From assembly GCA_025964215.1 (NCBI GenBank), contig JAOPZG010000662.1, positions 1 through 7,667 of the forward strand: a DNA stretch of 7,667 nucleotides, given 5' to 3'. This document shows, one piece after another, positions 1 through 6,115 of the stretch. This DNA comes from Conexibacter sp. (GTDB taxonomy: Bacteria > Actinomycetota > Thermoleophilia > Solirubrobacterales > Solirubrobacteraceae). Made by a program: the position numbers and the translations under genes. Position 1 is the stretch's first letter. Each line of letters begins with the position of its first letter. The notes beneath the pieces were generated by a model that saw only the letters and a list, made by a program, of their open reading frames with translations, searched no databases and was not told the origin of the DNA.

Positions 1-2
1 GA

Positions 3-53
3 GCCACAACATACGGCCGCGAGGGGTCGCGCTTCAACGACCCGATGCGGTAG
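3..53 (+). CDS. C-terminal end of an unidentified upstream gene (partial)
   Basis: One frame reads from the window edge to a TAG at 51-53 and gives a 16-residue tail, ATTYGREGSRFNDPMR. Fourteen of the 16 codons end in G or C, as in the real genes of this window, and the residue mix is that of a normal protein rather than the Arg/Pro/Ala-rich text of shadow frames. The gene would converge on the SixA-like gene, with 35 bp between the two stop codons. I do not recognise the protein and the fragment is too short to assign. The frame could be open by chance over so short a stretch. Confidence 0.35.
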   Translation, partial: ATTYGREGSRFNDPMR

Positions 54-68
54 TTCTTCCTTAAGAAC
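53..68. terminator. Small hairpin between convergent gene ends
   Basis: GTTCTT (53-58) and AAGAAC (63-68) are perfect inverted repeats around a CCTT loop. The hairpin begins on the last base of the candidate upstream stop codon and lies just beyond the 3' end of the SixA-like gene. The 6-bp stem is AT-rich and no T-run follows on either strand, so it would be a weak terminator at best. The position between two gene ends is the main reason to list it. Confidence 0.25.
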
Positions 69-88
69 CGGGACGGCGATGATCCACT

Positions 89-559
89 TCAGCCGGCGAT
101 GGCGTCCAGCTCGCGCGGGCGCAGCAGCGCGATCAGCTCGCCGCGCGTGCCATCCAGCCGAACGCCCGCGATCCCGCCCTTCTTGAAGTCCACCGTCGCT
201 CCGGTCAGATCGAAGACCACCTGCGCGAAGTCCGGGTTGTGCCCGACCACCAGGATCCGCCCGTCGGGCTCGACGCCGAGCAGGAGATCCCGCGCGTCGG
301 CCACGTCGAAGTCCTCCGCGAGCACAGGCGTGACGATCGGCTCGTCCCCCAACGCCTCGGACGCCAGCAGCGCCGTATCCCGCGCCCGCACCTTCGGGCT
401 CGTGTACAGCGCCTGGAAGGTGAGCTGGAGCGCCGCCAACGCCTTCCCCGCCGTCCGCGACTGATCCTCCCCACGCGGCGTCAACCGCCGCTCCGCATCC
501 GACCTCGCATCATGGGGCTCCGCTTCGCCATGCCGCAGCAGCCACAGCTGATTCGCCAT
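89..559 (-). CDS. sixA: SixA-like phosphohistidine phosphatase (histidine phosphatase superfamily)
   Basis: The 156-residue protein is a compact single-domain member of the histidine phosphatase (phosphoglycerate mutase-like) superfamily. The N-terminal LWLLRHGEAE has the RHG signature: R9 contacts phosphate and H10 is the residue that is transiently phosphorylated. TSPKVRARDTA (residues 53-63) supplies further phosphate-pocket arginines, and VVGHNPD (104-110) supplies the second catalytic His, H107. The length and the short insert between the two motifs fit SixA, which removes phosphate from protein histidines, rather than the larger mutases. The start is the ATG at 559 because LWLLRHG sits at the extreme N-terminus in this family and AAGG lies 8 nt upstream. 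The frame continues to a GTG at 640, but that adds 27 residues with no family counterpart. It is a cytoplasmic enzyme. The substrate is unknown, and no histidine-phosphotransfer protein is in the window to pair it with. Confidence 0.85.
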   Translation of the reverse strand: MANQLWLLRHGEAEPHDARSDAERRLTPRGEDQSRTAGKALAALQLTFQALYTSPKVRARDTALLASEALGDEPIVTPVLAEDFDVADARDLLLGVEPDGRILVVGHNPDFAQVVFDLTGATVDFKKGGIAGVRLDGTRGELIALLRPRELDAIAG

Positions 560-1067
560 GGCGGGGACCTTATGCGCTGCGGTCGGTTGTGCGTTGCGTT
601 GGTGGTCGGCGGCGATGCGTGACGTCCTCACCGTGCTCACGACGCGCTAACCGGTCTCCACCGCGTCGCTGTGGTCGTGGCTATGACTCTGGACGAGTGG
701 AGGACCGTGTGGGCACCGAACGCCGCGCTAAGCCGTTCCGCGCGGATGAGGACATCACGCATCCCCGCTTCGCCAAAGGCATCCGGGCCACGGCCGCGCA
801 CCCTGCACGCGTGTGGTGGCGCAGCTCGTCCGCGGCGCGATGCGGCCGCAGCCATGGCGTCAATCCGTGTCATCGCCACCGACGCGCAGACGTCATGCGC
901 GCCGTTCGATGCCCACACGCAGCGGACAACGGAGGCAGCGCACACCCGTCACACGACGCCCAACCTCGAGACGGCCGCGCGCGACGCGGAGCGGAGGTGG
1001 CGAGCGACACGGAGCTGACGCCCGGCCAACCCCGCCCCGCACAACGACCCACCGCGGCGAGCGGCGA
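560..1067. other. 508-bp stretch without a supportable gene
   Basis: This lies upstream of the SixA-like gene and downstream of the glycosidase gene. Short frames exist on both strands (for example 589-1071 + and 637-945 -), but their translations are Arg/Ala/Ser/Pro-rich, carry no recognisable motif or good ribosome site, and lack the strong G/C bias at codon third positions seen in the real genes. I found no tRNA-like T-arm or acceptor pairing, no tandem repeat and no strong terminator hairpin. The part next to 559 should hold the promoter of the SixA-like gene, but I cannot point to convincing -35/-10 boxes. It may be decayed former coding DNA; that is inference. Confidence 0.5.
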
Positions 1068-2486
1068 CTAGCCCAAAGCCCGCGTCGCCGGCCCCGTGAA
1101 CTGCTTGCCCGTCGCGTCCGTCCACTGGACGCGCCACTCGCGCTTGGAGCCGCCCAGCGAGGCCGTCGAGGTCCAGTAGCCGTGGGAGTCCGTCGTCACG
1201 GTCTTGAGCGTCTTGAACGACCCGCCGTCGCGTTGCTGGACGATCACCGTGGTCACCGCGTTGGCCGGACGCGCGAGGCCCCAGAGAGAGACCTTGGTGG
1301 AGCCGGAGGTCTTCTTCGCCACCAGCGGCAGGCGGAAGCCTGCGAGGGCGGGCTTGGCCTTGCCGGCGGAGGTGCGCAGGCCGGACTCGAAGCCGCTGTA
1401 CTTCTCGGCCTCGGAGGTGCCCTCGAGCGGCTTGTCGTCGGTCAGCAGGTACTGGGAGAAGGCGGCGACGCGGGAGTTGTAATAGGCGATGCGCTCGGAG
1501 TAGGAGCGGTACTCGGCCTGGCGCTGGAGGCTGACGCCGAAGAACGGGTCGGGGGTGGACTGGATGCCGAACTCGGTCAGGTAGACCGGCAGCTTCTTGT
1601 TGACGACGCCCGCGGCCGCAGCCTTGTCGAGCGCGGTGACGAGGCGCGGGAGGACGCCGATCATCACGTCGTTGGGGTGCGTCGTCTTGAAGAGCGGGCC
1701 GAGGCGGTTGGTGTAGGCGTGGTGCGCGTAGCCGTCGACGCGCAGCTTCCCGCAGCCGCCGACCTTCTTGTAGTCGTCGTTCAGGCAGAGCGCGCCGCGC
1801 AGGAAGGTCAGGGGCGCGACGTCCTTGCCGGTGCCGGTCGGCGCGGTCTCGCCCATCAGGATCGGCTTCGTGTCGGCGGCATCGGCGAGGCCGCGCAGCG
1901 CGGCGGCGTAGAGGCCGCGGTAGATCTTCGGCGAGGTCGGCCGGTGCTTGGCGTCGTACTGGGGCTGGAGGAACTGCGGGTGGTTGGGCTCGTTCCAGAT
2001 CGACCAGCGCGCCACGTCGGTCCCGAAGTGCTTGGACAACGCCGTCATGAACATGCGGAACTCGTTCGGGCTCGGCCGCGTGACCTGGTCGCGCGCGCCG
2101 TTGGTCGCCCAGCGCGGCACCGGGCCGGACGCCGTGACCTGCACGGTCCACCCGCGCGCCTTCGCCTCGTCGAGCACCGGCTGGTACTTGGACCAGTCGT
2201 AGCTCGCCGGGTCGGCCATGTCGAGCTTCGGCTTCACGCGCGAGGTCGGGTCCGGCGCGACGTCGCCCCAGTAGAGGACGACGCGCAGCGCGTGCGCGCC
2301 GAGGCCGTCGATCTCGGTGAACGCCGCTTCGCGCTGCGCGGGGTCGAAGAGGTCGCGCGGCGCCTCGAACGTCACCTCCTCGCTCTTGCTGGCGTGCGCG
2401 GCGGGCGCCGCGGCGGCGGCGAGCGAGAGCGCGGCGAGGAGGGACGCCAGCAGGGCGGCGAGGAGCGGTCGGCGAGGTGCGGTCAT
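1068..2486 (-). CDS. Secreted clan-A-type glycoside hydrolase with C-terminal beta-sandwich-like region
   Basis: The 472-residue protein is exported. Residues 1-32 are a signal peptide: RR at 5-6, a long Leu/Ala core, and Ala-His-Ala before a likely cut near residue 32. The body looks like a (beta/alpha)8 glycosidase of the GH5/GH39 type. SIWNEPNHPQF carries the acid/base pair N165-E166, HHAYT is at about 255-259, and YLTEFG carries the presumed nucleophile E305, about 139 residues later as in clan A. C234 and C245 could form a disulfide. Residues from about 388 to 472 look like an Ig/FN3-type beta-sandwich (VSLWGLARPANAV, then HGYWTSTASL). The sugar substrate cannot be read from the sequence. 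The ATG at 2486 is preferred because the signal peptide begins directly there; the frame stays open to 2585, but that would run through the control region and past the tetR start. No clear Shine-Dalgarno site precedes 2486. The gene is divergent from tetR. Confidence 0.78.
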   Translation of the reverse strand: MTAPRRPLLAALLASLLAALSLAAAAAPAAHASKSEEVTFEAPRDLFDPAQREAAFTEIDGLGAHALRVVLYWGDVAPDPTSRVKPKLDMADPASYDWSKYQPVLDEAKARGWTVQVTASGPVPRWATNGARDQVTRPSPNEFRMFMTALSKHFGTDVARWSIWNEPNHPQFLQPQYDAKHRPTSPKIYRGLYAAALRGLADAADTKPILMGETAPTGTGKDVAPLTFLRGALCLNDDYKKVGGCGKLRVDGYAHHAYTNRLGPLFKTTHPNDVMIGVLPRLVTALDKAAAAGVVNKKLPVYLTEFGIQSTPDPFFGVSLQRQAEYRSYSERIAYYNSRVAAFSQYLLTDDKPLEGTSEAEKYSGFESGLRTSAGKAKPALAGFRLPLVAKKTSGSTKVSLWGLARPANAVTTVIVQQRDGGSFKTLKTVTTDSHGYWTSTASLGGSKREWRVQWTDATGKQFTGPATRALG

Positions 2487-2499
2487 CACGAAGGTGGAC

Positions 2500-2528
2500 A
2501 CGCTAGCGACGGGAGAAGTTGCGTGAGC
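2500..2528 (-). promoter_or_regulatory. Candidate promoter of the glycoside hydrolase gene
   Basis: On the minus strand, TAGCGT (2505-2500) fits a TANNNT -10 box about 14 nt before the ATG at 2486. The hexamer 17 nt further upstream (2528-2523) is GCTCAC, a poor -35, and it falls inside the first unit of the 11-bp repeat array. That arrangement is typical of activator-dependent promoters, where a bound regulator replaces the -35 contact. The boxes are inferred by eye. Confidence 0.3.
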
Positions 2529-2550
2529 GCTCCGTGAAGGTTGCGTGAGG
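2518..2550. repeat. Three tandem 11-bp direct repeats, candidate response-regulator site
   Basis: Three consecutive 11-mers occur without gaps: GTTGCGTGAGC (2518-2528), GCTCCGTGAAG (2529-2539) and GTTGCGTGAGG (2540-2550). Units 1 and 3 share 10 of 11 bases, and all three share CGTGA at the same place. Read on the minus strand they are CCTCACGCAAC, CTTCACGGAGC and GCTCACGCAAC, with an invariant TCACG. OmpR/PhoB-family regulators bind direct repeats with an 11-bp period, and Streptomyces PhoP units have a GTTCACC-type core, so a similar factor is plausible. The array ends 32 bp upstream of the glycosidase start, and its third unit overlaps the candidate tetR -35 box. Confidence 0.5.
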
Positions 2551-2569
2551 ATCCGCTTTCGCATACCTT
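2541..2569 (+). promoter_or_regulatory. Candidate tetR-operon promoter, probably leaderless
   Basis: TTGCGT (2541-2546) and TACCTT (2564-2569) are separated by 17 bp, a standard spacing. TACCTT fits the TANNNT -10 pattern of high-GC actinobacteria. Transcription would begin about 7-10 nt later, at or next to the ATG at 2579, giving a leaderless mRNA. That agrees with the lack of a usable Shine-Dalgarno site: the only AGG is 1-2 nt from the start codon. The -35 is a weak match. Confidence 0.45.
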
Positions 2570-2581
2570 CGAGTAGGTATG
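2562..2581. promoter_or_regulatory. Perfect palindrome over the tetR start: likely TetR operator
   Basis: CATACCTTCGAGTAGGTATG consists of two perfect 7-bp inverted arms (CATACCT and AGGTATG) around a 6-bp centre. Size and symmetry suit a TetR-family dimer. It covers the candidate -10 box at 2564-2569, and the right arm ends on the G of the tetR ATG (2579-2581). Binding would block RNA polymerase, so the regulator probably represses itself and the whole operon. A ligand, possibly an acyl-CoA from the pathway, would release it; that is inferred from other TetR regulators of lipid genes. Confidence 0.7.
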
Positions 2582-3163
2582 TCAACCCGCGCCGCCGCCG
2601 CCGACCTCACGCGCGCCCGCATCGTCGACGCCGCGATCGAGCGCTTCGCGGCCGACGGCCTGGGTGCCAGCCTCGACGCGGTCGCGGCCGAGGTCGGCGT
2701 CACCAAGGGCGCGTTGTACCACCACTTCGGCTCCAAGGAGGGGCTCGTCGAGGCGGTCTACAAGGAGGCGATCCGGCGCCATGCCGACCGCGTCATCGAG
2801 GCCTCGCGCGACGGCACCGGCCGCGAGCGGCTGCTCGCGCTGGTCGACGCCTCGGCGCGCCTCTACGCCTCGCGCACCCCGTTCTACCGCGTGCTCGTCA
2901 CGCTGCACCTGACCGCCGCGATGGAGCGCCCCGCGCTCGCCGAGATCGCCCGCAGGATGCAGCGCACGCAACGCGACTTCATGATCGAGCTCGTCCGCGA
3001 GGGCCAGCGCGACGGCTCGATCAAGGCGGCGCTCGACGCCGAGGCCGTCGGCCTCACCGTCAACGCCGCGCTCGAAGGCTTCCTGACCCAGCAGCTCGAG
3101 CCGCCTGCGCAGCAGCGCCGCTGGGTCGCCAAGTTCCGTTCCCTGTTGGAGGACCTGCTGTGA
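2579..3163 (+). CDS. TetR/AcrR-family transcriptional regulator
   Basis: The 194-residue protein has the usual TetR length and order. The N-terminal DNA-binding domain spans about residues 10-60: helix 1 is RARIVDAAIERFAADG, helix 2 is SLDAVAAEVG, and the recognition helix with its flank is VTKGALYHHFGSKEGL (41-56), the most conserved signature of the family. The rest is an all-helical ligand-binding and dimer domain too variable to name a ligand. It is the first gene of the operon, and its TGA overlaps the GTG start of the ACAD gene by 4 nt, so it is co-transcribed with its presumed targets. The palindrome over its own start codon suggests autorepression. The ATG at 2579 is chosen because it precedes the domain at the normal distance and fits a leaderless start. 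The inducer is probably an acyl-CoA or the parent acid; that is inference from context. Confidence 0.9.
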   Translation: MSTRAAAADLTRARIVDAAIERFAADGLGASLDAVAAEVGVTKGALYHHFGSKEGLVEAVYKEAIRRHADRVIEASRDGTGRERLLALVDASARLYASRTPFYRVLVTLHLTAAMERPALAEIARRMQRTQRDFMIELVREGQRDGSIKAALDAEAVGLTVNAALEGFLTQQLEPPAQQRRWVAKFRSLLEDLL

Positions 3164-4383
3164 TCGACTTCACCGTCCCGACCGAGTTGCAGTCCTTGCT
3201 GCAACGGATCAAGGACTACATCTCCGAGGACGTGCTCCCGGCCGAGGCCGAGATCGCCGACCCCGAGGACGTCCTGGCCTCCTGGGACGTCGTCGAGCGC
3301 CTCCGCGACCGCGCGCGCGACCGCGGTATCTTCACCCCGCACCTGCCCGAGGAGTACGGCGGCCTCGGCGTCGGCGTGCTCGGGATGGCGCTGATCTCCC
3401 AGGAGGTGGGCGCCGCGCCGCTCGCCGCGCTGGGCATGAACTGCATGGCGCCGGACGAGGGCAACATGCACACCCTGCTGCTCGCGGGGTCCGAGGAGCA
3501 GAAGGAGCGCTGGCTGCGCCCGCTGGCCGAGGGCCGGACCCGCTCGTGCTTCGCGATGACCGAGCCGGACGTCGCCTCGAGCGACCCCACCAACTTGGAG
3601 ACGACCGCGCGCAAGGACGGCGACAGCTGGGTCCTCGACGGCCGCAAGTGGTGCATCACCGGCGCGATCGGCGCCGCGTTCTCGATCGTCGTCGCCAAGA
3701 CGGGCGACGACAGCGCGGCCGGCCACCGCAACTACTCGCTGATCCTCGTCCCCACCGACGCGCCCGGCTGGAGCGTCGAGCGCGACCCCGAGTGGATGGG
3801 CAGCCACTCCCCCGGCGGCCATCCGATCATCGACATCAAGAACGTCCGCGTCCCGCTCGCCAACCTGCTCGGCGGCGAGGGCGAGGGCTTCGTCATCGCC
3901 CAGAAGCGCCTCGCCGGTGGCCGCCTGGCCCACGCGATGCGCTGGATCGGGATGTCGCAGCGCGCGCTCGACCTCGCGACCGCGCGCCTGCTGCAGCGCA
4001 GGTCCTTCGGCAAGGAGCTCGCGCGCCACCAGATGCTCCAGGCGATGATCGCGGACTCCGCGATCGACCTCTACGCGAGCAGGTTGATGGTGTTGCACAC
4101 CGCCTGGAAGCTCGAGAACGGGCTCCCCCACCGCCAGGAGGTCGCGATGACCAAGACCTTCGTCTCGGAGGCCTTCGGCCGGATCGCCGACCGCGCCGTG
4201 CAGATCCACGGCGCGGCGGGCATCGCCCTCGACCTCCCGGTCGGCAGGATCTACCAGGATGCGCGCGCCGCGCGCATCTACGACGGCGCCTCGGAGGTGC
4301 ACCGCATGACGATCGCGCGCGAGCTGCTCAAGCTCGCCATGCAGGGCGAGTCCACGAAGGCCGCGACCGGGGACCTCGCCTGA
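3160..4383 (+). CDS. Acyl-CoA dehydrogenase family flavoprotein, ACAD10/11-like by context
   Basis: The 407-residue protein is a full-length FAD-dependent acyl-CoA dehydrogenase. The helical N-terminal part has HLPEEYGGLG (61-70). The flavin- and substrate-contacting middle has FAMTEPDVASSDPTNL (131-146) and DGRKWCITGA (160-169). The C-terminal part has RSFGKELARHQMLQAMIAD (281-299), VQIHGAAGI (347-355) and ARIYDGASEVHRMTIARE (371-388). Most family members have Glu as the catalytic base in a YEGT-type motif; here the aligned residue is Asp (D375) in YDGASEVH. ACAD11-type proteins, as I recall them, also have Asp there, in DGPDEVH. The start is the GTG at 3160: GGAGG sits 7 nt upstream (3148-3152) and it gives the normal family length. 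It overlaps tetR by 4 nt and the kinase ATG by 1 nt. With the kinase next door, phosphate elimination from a 4-phosphoacyl-CoA is more likely than simple dehydrogenation, but that is inference. Confidence 0.9.
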   Translation: MIDFTVPTELQSLLQRIKDYISEDVLPAEAEIADPEDVLASWDVVERLRDRARDRGIFTPHLPEEYGGLGVGVLGMALISQEVGAAPLAALGMNCMAPDEGNMHTLLLAGSEEQKERWLRPLAEGRTRSCFAMTEPDVASSDPTNLETTARKDGDSWVLDGRKWCITGAIGAAFSIVVAKTGDDSAAGHRNYSLILVPTDAPGWSVERDPEWMGSHSPGGHPIIDIKNVRVPLANLLGGEGEGFVIAQKRLAGGRLAHAMRWIGMSQRALDLATARLLQRRSFGKELARHQMLQAMIADSAIDLYASRLMVLHTAWKLENGLPHRQEVAMTKTFVSEAFGRIADRAVQIHGAAGIALDLPVGRIYQDARAARIYDGASEVHRMTIARELLKLAMQGESTKAATGDLA

Positions 4384-5462
4384 TGGCCCACGACATCGCG
4401 GCCGACGACATCGTCCGCACCCACGAGGAGGCCGCGGCCGCCGAGCGCCCGCCGCTGCTCGTCCTCGACCCGCTGCTCGCGTTCCTCGACGCGCACGACC
4501 TCGGCGACGGCGAGCCGGAGATCCGCGCGATCGGCGACGGGCACTCCAACGCCACGTACCTCTTCGACCGCGGCGGCGCCCGCTTCGTCCTGCGCCGCCC
4601 GCCGCGGCCGCCGATCCCGCCGTCGGCCAACGACATGCTGCGCGAGGCGCGGGTGCTCAGCGCGCTGGAGGGTCGCGCGCGGGTCCCTCGGGTCCTCGCC
4701 GTCTGCGACGACGAGGCCGTCCTCGGCGCGCCGTTCTACGTGATGGAGGAGGTCGTCGGGCACGTCGTCACGAGCGCGATGCCGCACGTCCTCGACACAC
4801 CGCAGGAGCGGCTGCGCACCGCGCACGAGCTGGTCGACGCGCTGGTGGAGATCCACGGCGTCGACTGGCGCGCCGCCGGCCTGGAGGGCTTCGGCAAGCC
4901 CGAGGGCTACCTGGAGCGCCAGCTGCGCCGCTTCCTCGGGTTGTGGGAGCACAACAAGACGCGCGAGATCCCGGAGGTCGAGGTCGTCGGGACGTGGCTG
5001 AAGGAGAACCTCCCGGCCTCGCCGGCGGCGACGATCGTCCACGGCGACTACCGCCTCGGCAACGTCCTGCTCGCGCCCGAGCCGCCGTCGAAGATCGCCG
5101 CCGTGCTCGACTGGGAGATGTCGACGATCGGCGACCCGCTCGCCGACCTCGGCTACTTCTGCACGCTCTACGTCGAGCGCGACGACCCGACGCTCGGGAA
5201 GTTCGAGCTCTCCCGCGTGACGCGCGAGGAGGGCTGGCCGACGCGCGCCGAGCTCGTCGCCCGCTACGAGGAGCGCTCCGGGCGCTCGATGACCGACATC
5301 CGCTGGTACCAGGCGCTGGCGCTGTGGAAGTCGATCGTCTTCATGGAGGGAAACTTCAAGCGCGCGTCCTCGGGGATGAGCGACGACCCGTTCCTGAAGG
5401 CCTTCGGCGACGGCGTCACGGCGCTGGCCGAGCGGGCGGAGGCGCTGACGCGTGGGGAGTGA
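4383..5462 (+). CDS. APH-type phosphotransferase, probable hydroxyacyl-CoA kinase
   Basis: The 359-residue protein has the aminoglycoside phosphotransferase/choline kinase fold. A nucleotide-binding turn GDGHSNATYLF (51-61) is followed by FVLRRPP (68-74), then MEEVVGHV in the hinge region (121-128). The catalytic loop IVHGDYRLGN (218-227) carries the catalytic base D222 and N227, and VLDWEMSTIGDPLADLGY (241-258) carries the metal-binding D243. LRRPP and DWEMSTIGDPLADL are typical of the kinase half of ACAD10/ACAD11 and of bacterial kinases beside ACADs, rather than of antibiotic-resistance enzymes. The inferred reaction is ATP-dependent phosphorylation of the 4-hydroxyl of a hydroxyacyl-CoA, as reported for LvaA and ACAD11. 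The ATG at 4383 shares its A with the TGA of the ACAD gene (TGATG), with GGGGA 9 nt upstream. Its 3' end overlaps the HAD gene by 11 nt. Confidence 0.88.
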   Translation: MAHDIAADDIVRTHEEAAAAERPPLLVLDPLLAFLDAHDLGDGEPEIRAIGDGHSNATYLFDRGGARFVLRRPPRPPIPPSANDMLREARVLSALEGRARVPRVLAVCDDEAVLGAPFYVMEEVVGHVVTSAMPHVLDTPQERLRTAHELVDALVEIHGVDWRAAGLEGFGKPEGYLERQLRRFLGLWEHNKTREIPEVEVVGTWLKENLPASPAATIVHGDYRLGNVLLAPEPPSKIAAVLDWEMSTIGDPLADLGYFCTLYVERDDPTLGKFELSRVTREEGWPTRAELVARYEERSGRSMTDIRWYQALALWKSIVFMEGNFKRASSGMSDDPFLKAFGDGVTALAERAEALTRGE

Positions 5463-6096
5463 GCACTCAGCGCTCCTCATCGACTGGGGCGGCGTCATGA
5501 CCACCAACCTCTTCACGGCGTTCGGCGCGTTTAGCACGAGCGAGGGCGTCGCGGCGGAGACGCTGCTCGCCGCGTTCCGCGACGACGTGGAGACCCGCGA
5601 GGCGCTGGTCGCCTACGAGGAGGGGCGGATGGAGGACGACGTCTACGCCGCCCACCTCGCCCGCGTCCTCGGCCTCCCGCCCGAGCGCGCCGAGGGGCTG
5701 ATCGACCGCATGATGGGCGGCGCGAGCGTCGAGGCCGGCATGGTGGAGATGGTCCGCGGCGCGCGCGCCGCGGGGATCCGGACCGCGCTGGTCTCTAACT
5801 CCTGGGGCGTCGACCGCTACCCGGCGGAGCTCGTCGCCGAGCTCTTCGAGGCCACCGTCATCTCCGGGCGCGAGGGCTTCCGCAAGCCCGACCCGCGCAT
5901 GTACGCCCTGGGCGCCGAGCGGCTCGGCGTCGCGCCGGAGGCGTGCGTCTTCGTCGACGACCTCCCGCACAACCTGAAGCCCGCGACCGAGCTCGGGATG
6001 GCGAGCGTCCTGCACCACGACCCGGCGGCGACGATCGCGCGGCTCGAGGTCCTGCTCGGCGTCGCGCTGCCGGGCGGACGCCGGCGCGCCAGCTAG
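5452..6096 (+). CDS. HAD-superfamily hydrolase, subfamily IA, ACAD10 N-domain-like
   Basis: The 214-residue protein carries all four HAD motifs. Motif I is LLIDWGGVMT with nucleophile D11; the second acidic residue of the classic DxD is replaced by G13. Motif II is ALVSNSWG (S115), motif III is FRKPDP (K145), and motif IV is CVFVDDLPHNL (D169, D170). Residues of about 16-95 form the helical cap of subfamily I. DxGGV at motif I and VDD-N at motif IV resemble the phosphatase domain of soluble epoxide hydrolase, the N-domain of ACAD10, and YihX, in which DxG still allows phosphatase activity. The start is the GTG at 5452, the only one upstream of motif I, with GGAGG 9 nt before it (5438-5442). 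It overlaps the kinase by 11 nt. It may remove phosphate from stalled intermediates; that role is a guess from context. Confidence 0.85.
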   Translation: MGSEHSALLIDWGGVMTTNLFTAFGAFSTSEGVAAETLLAAFRDDVETREALVAYEEGRMEDDVYAAHLARVLGLPPERAEGLIDRMMGGASVEAGMVEMVRGARAAGIRTALVSNSWGVDRYPAELVAELFEATVISGREGFRKPDPRMYALGAERLGVAPEACVFVDDLPHNLKPATELGMASVLHHDPAATIARLEVLLGVALPGGRRRAS

Positions 6097-6115
6097 GCCG
6101 GCCTCACGCCGGCTT
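6095..6115. terminator. GC hairpin between convergent genes
   Basis: GCCGGC (6097-6102) and GCCGGC (6108-6113) pair across a CTCAC loop, and an A-U and a G-U pair can extend the stem to 6095-6115. It begins at the stop codon of the HAD gene (TAG 6094-6096), and its loop holds part of the stop of the small convergent gene (6104-6106). The stem reads equally well from both strands, but no T-run follows, so it could act as a bidirectional terminator only of the T-poor kind expected in very GC-rich genomes. Confidence 0.45.

Noticed and set aside
900..930. GTTCGAT string that resembles a tRNA T-loop
   Set aside because: The flanking bases do not form a 5-bp T-stem and no acceptor or anticodon arm is found.
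813..2537. Very long open frame on the plus strand across the glycosidase gene (574 codons)
   Set aside because: It is a shadow of the minus-strand gene: Arg/Leu/Val/Gly/Ala-rich text with no domain motif, while the opposite strand has a signal peptide and both catalytic glutamates.
2487..2585. Upstream extension of the glycosidase to a start at 2585
   Set aside because: It would put 33 residues ahead of a normal signal peptide and run through the repeat array and the tetR start.
2545..3159. ACAD frame open upstream through tetR
   Set aside because: The upstream 205 codons read Arg-rich shadow sequence of tetR. The GTG at 3160 has a good ribosome site and yields the family length.
4383..5462. 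Kinase as an aminoglycoside-resistance gene
   Set aside because: The fold is shared, but the LRRPP and DWEMSTIGDPLADL signatures and the overlap with an ACAD point to an acyl-CoA metabolic kinase.
2884..5537. Long minus-strand open frames opposite the ACAD and kinase genes (2884-4302 and 4278-5537)
   Set aside because: Typical antisense open frames of high-GC genes; their translations lack any recognisable motif, while the plus strand has complete family signatures.
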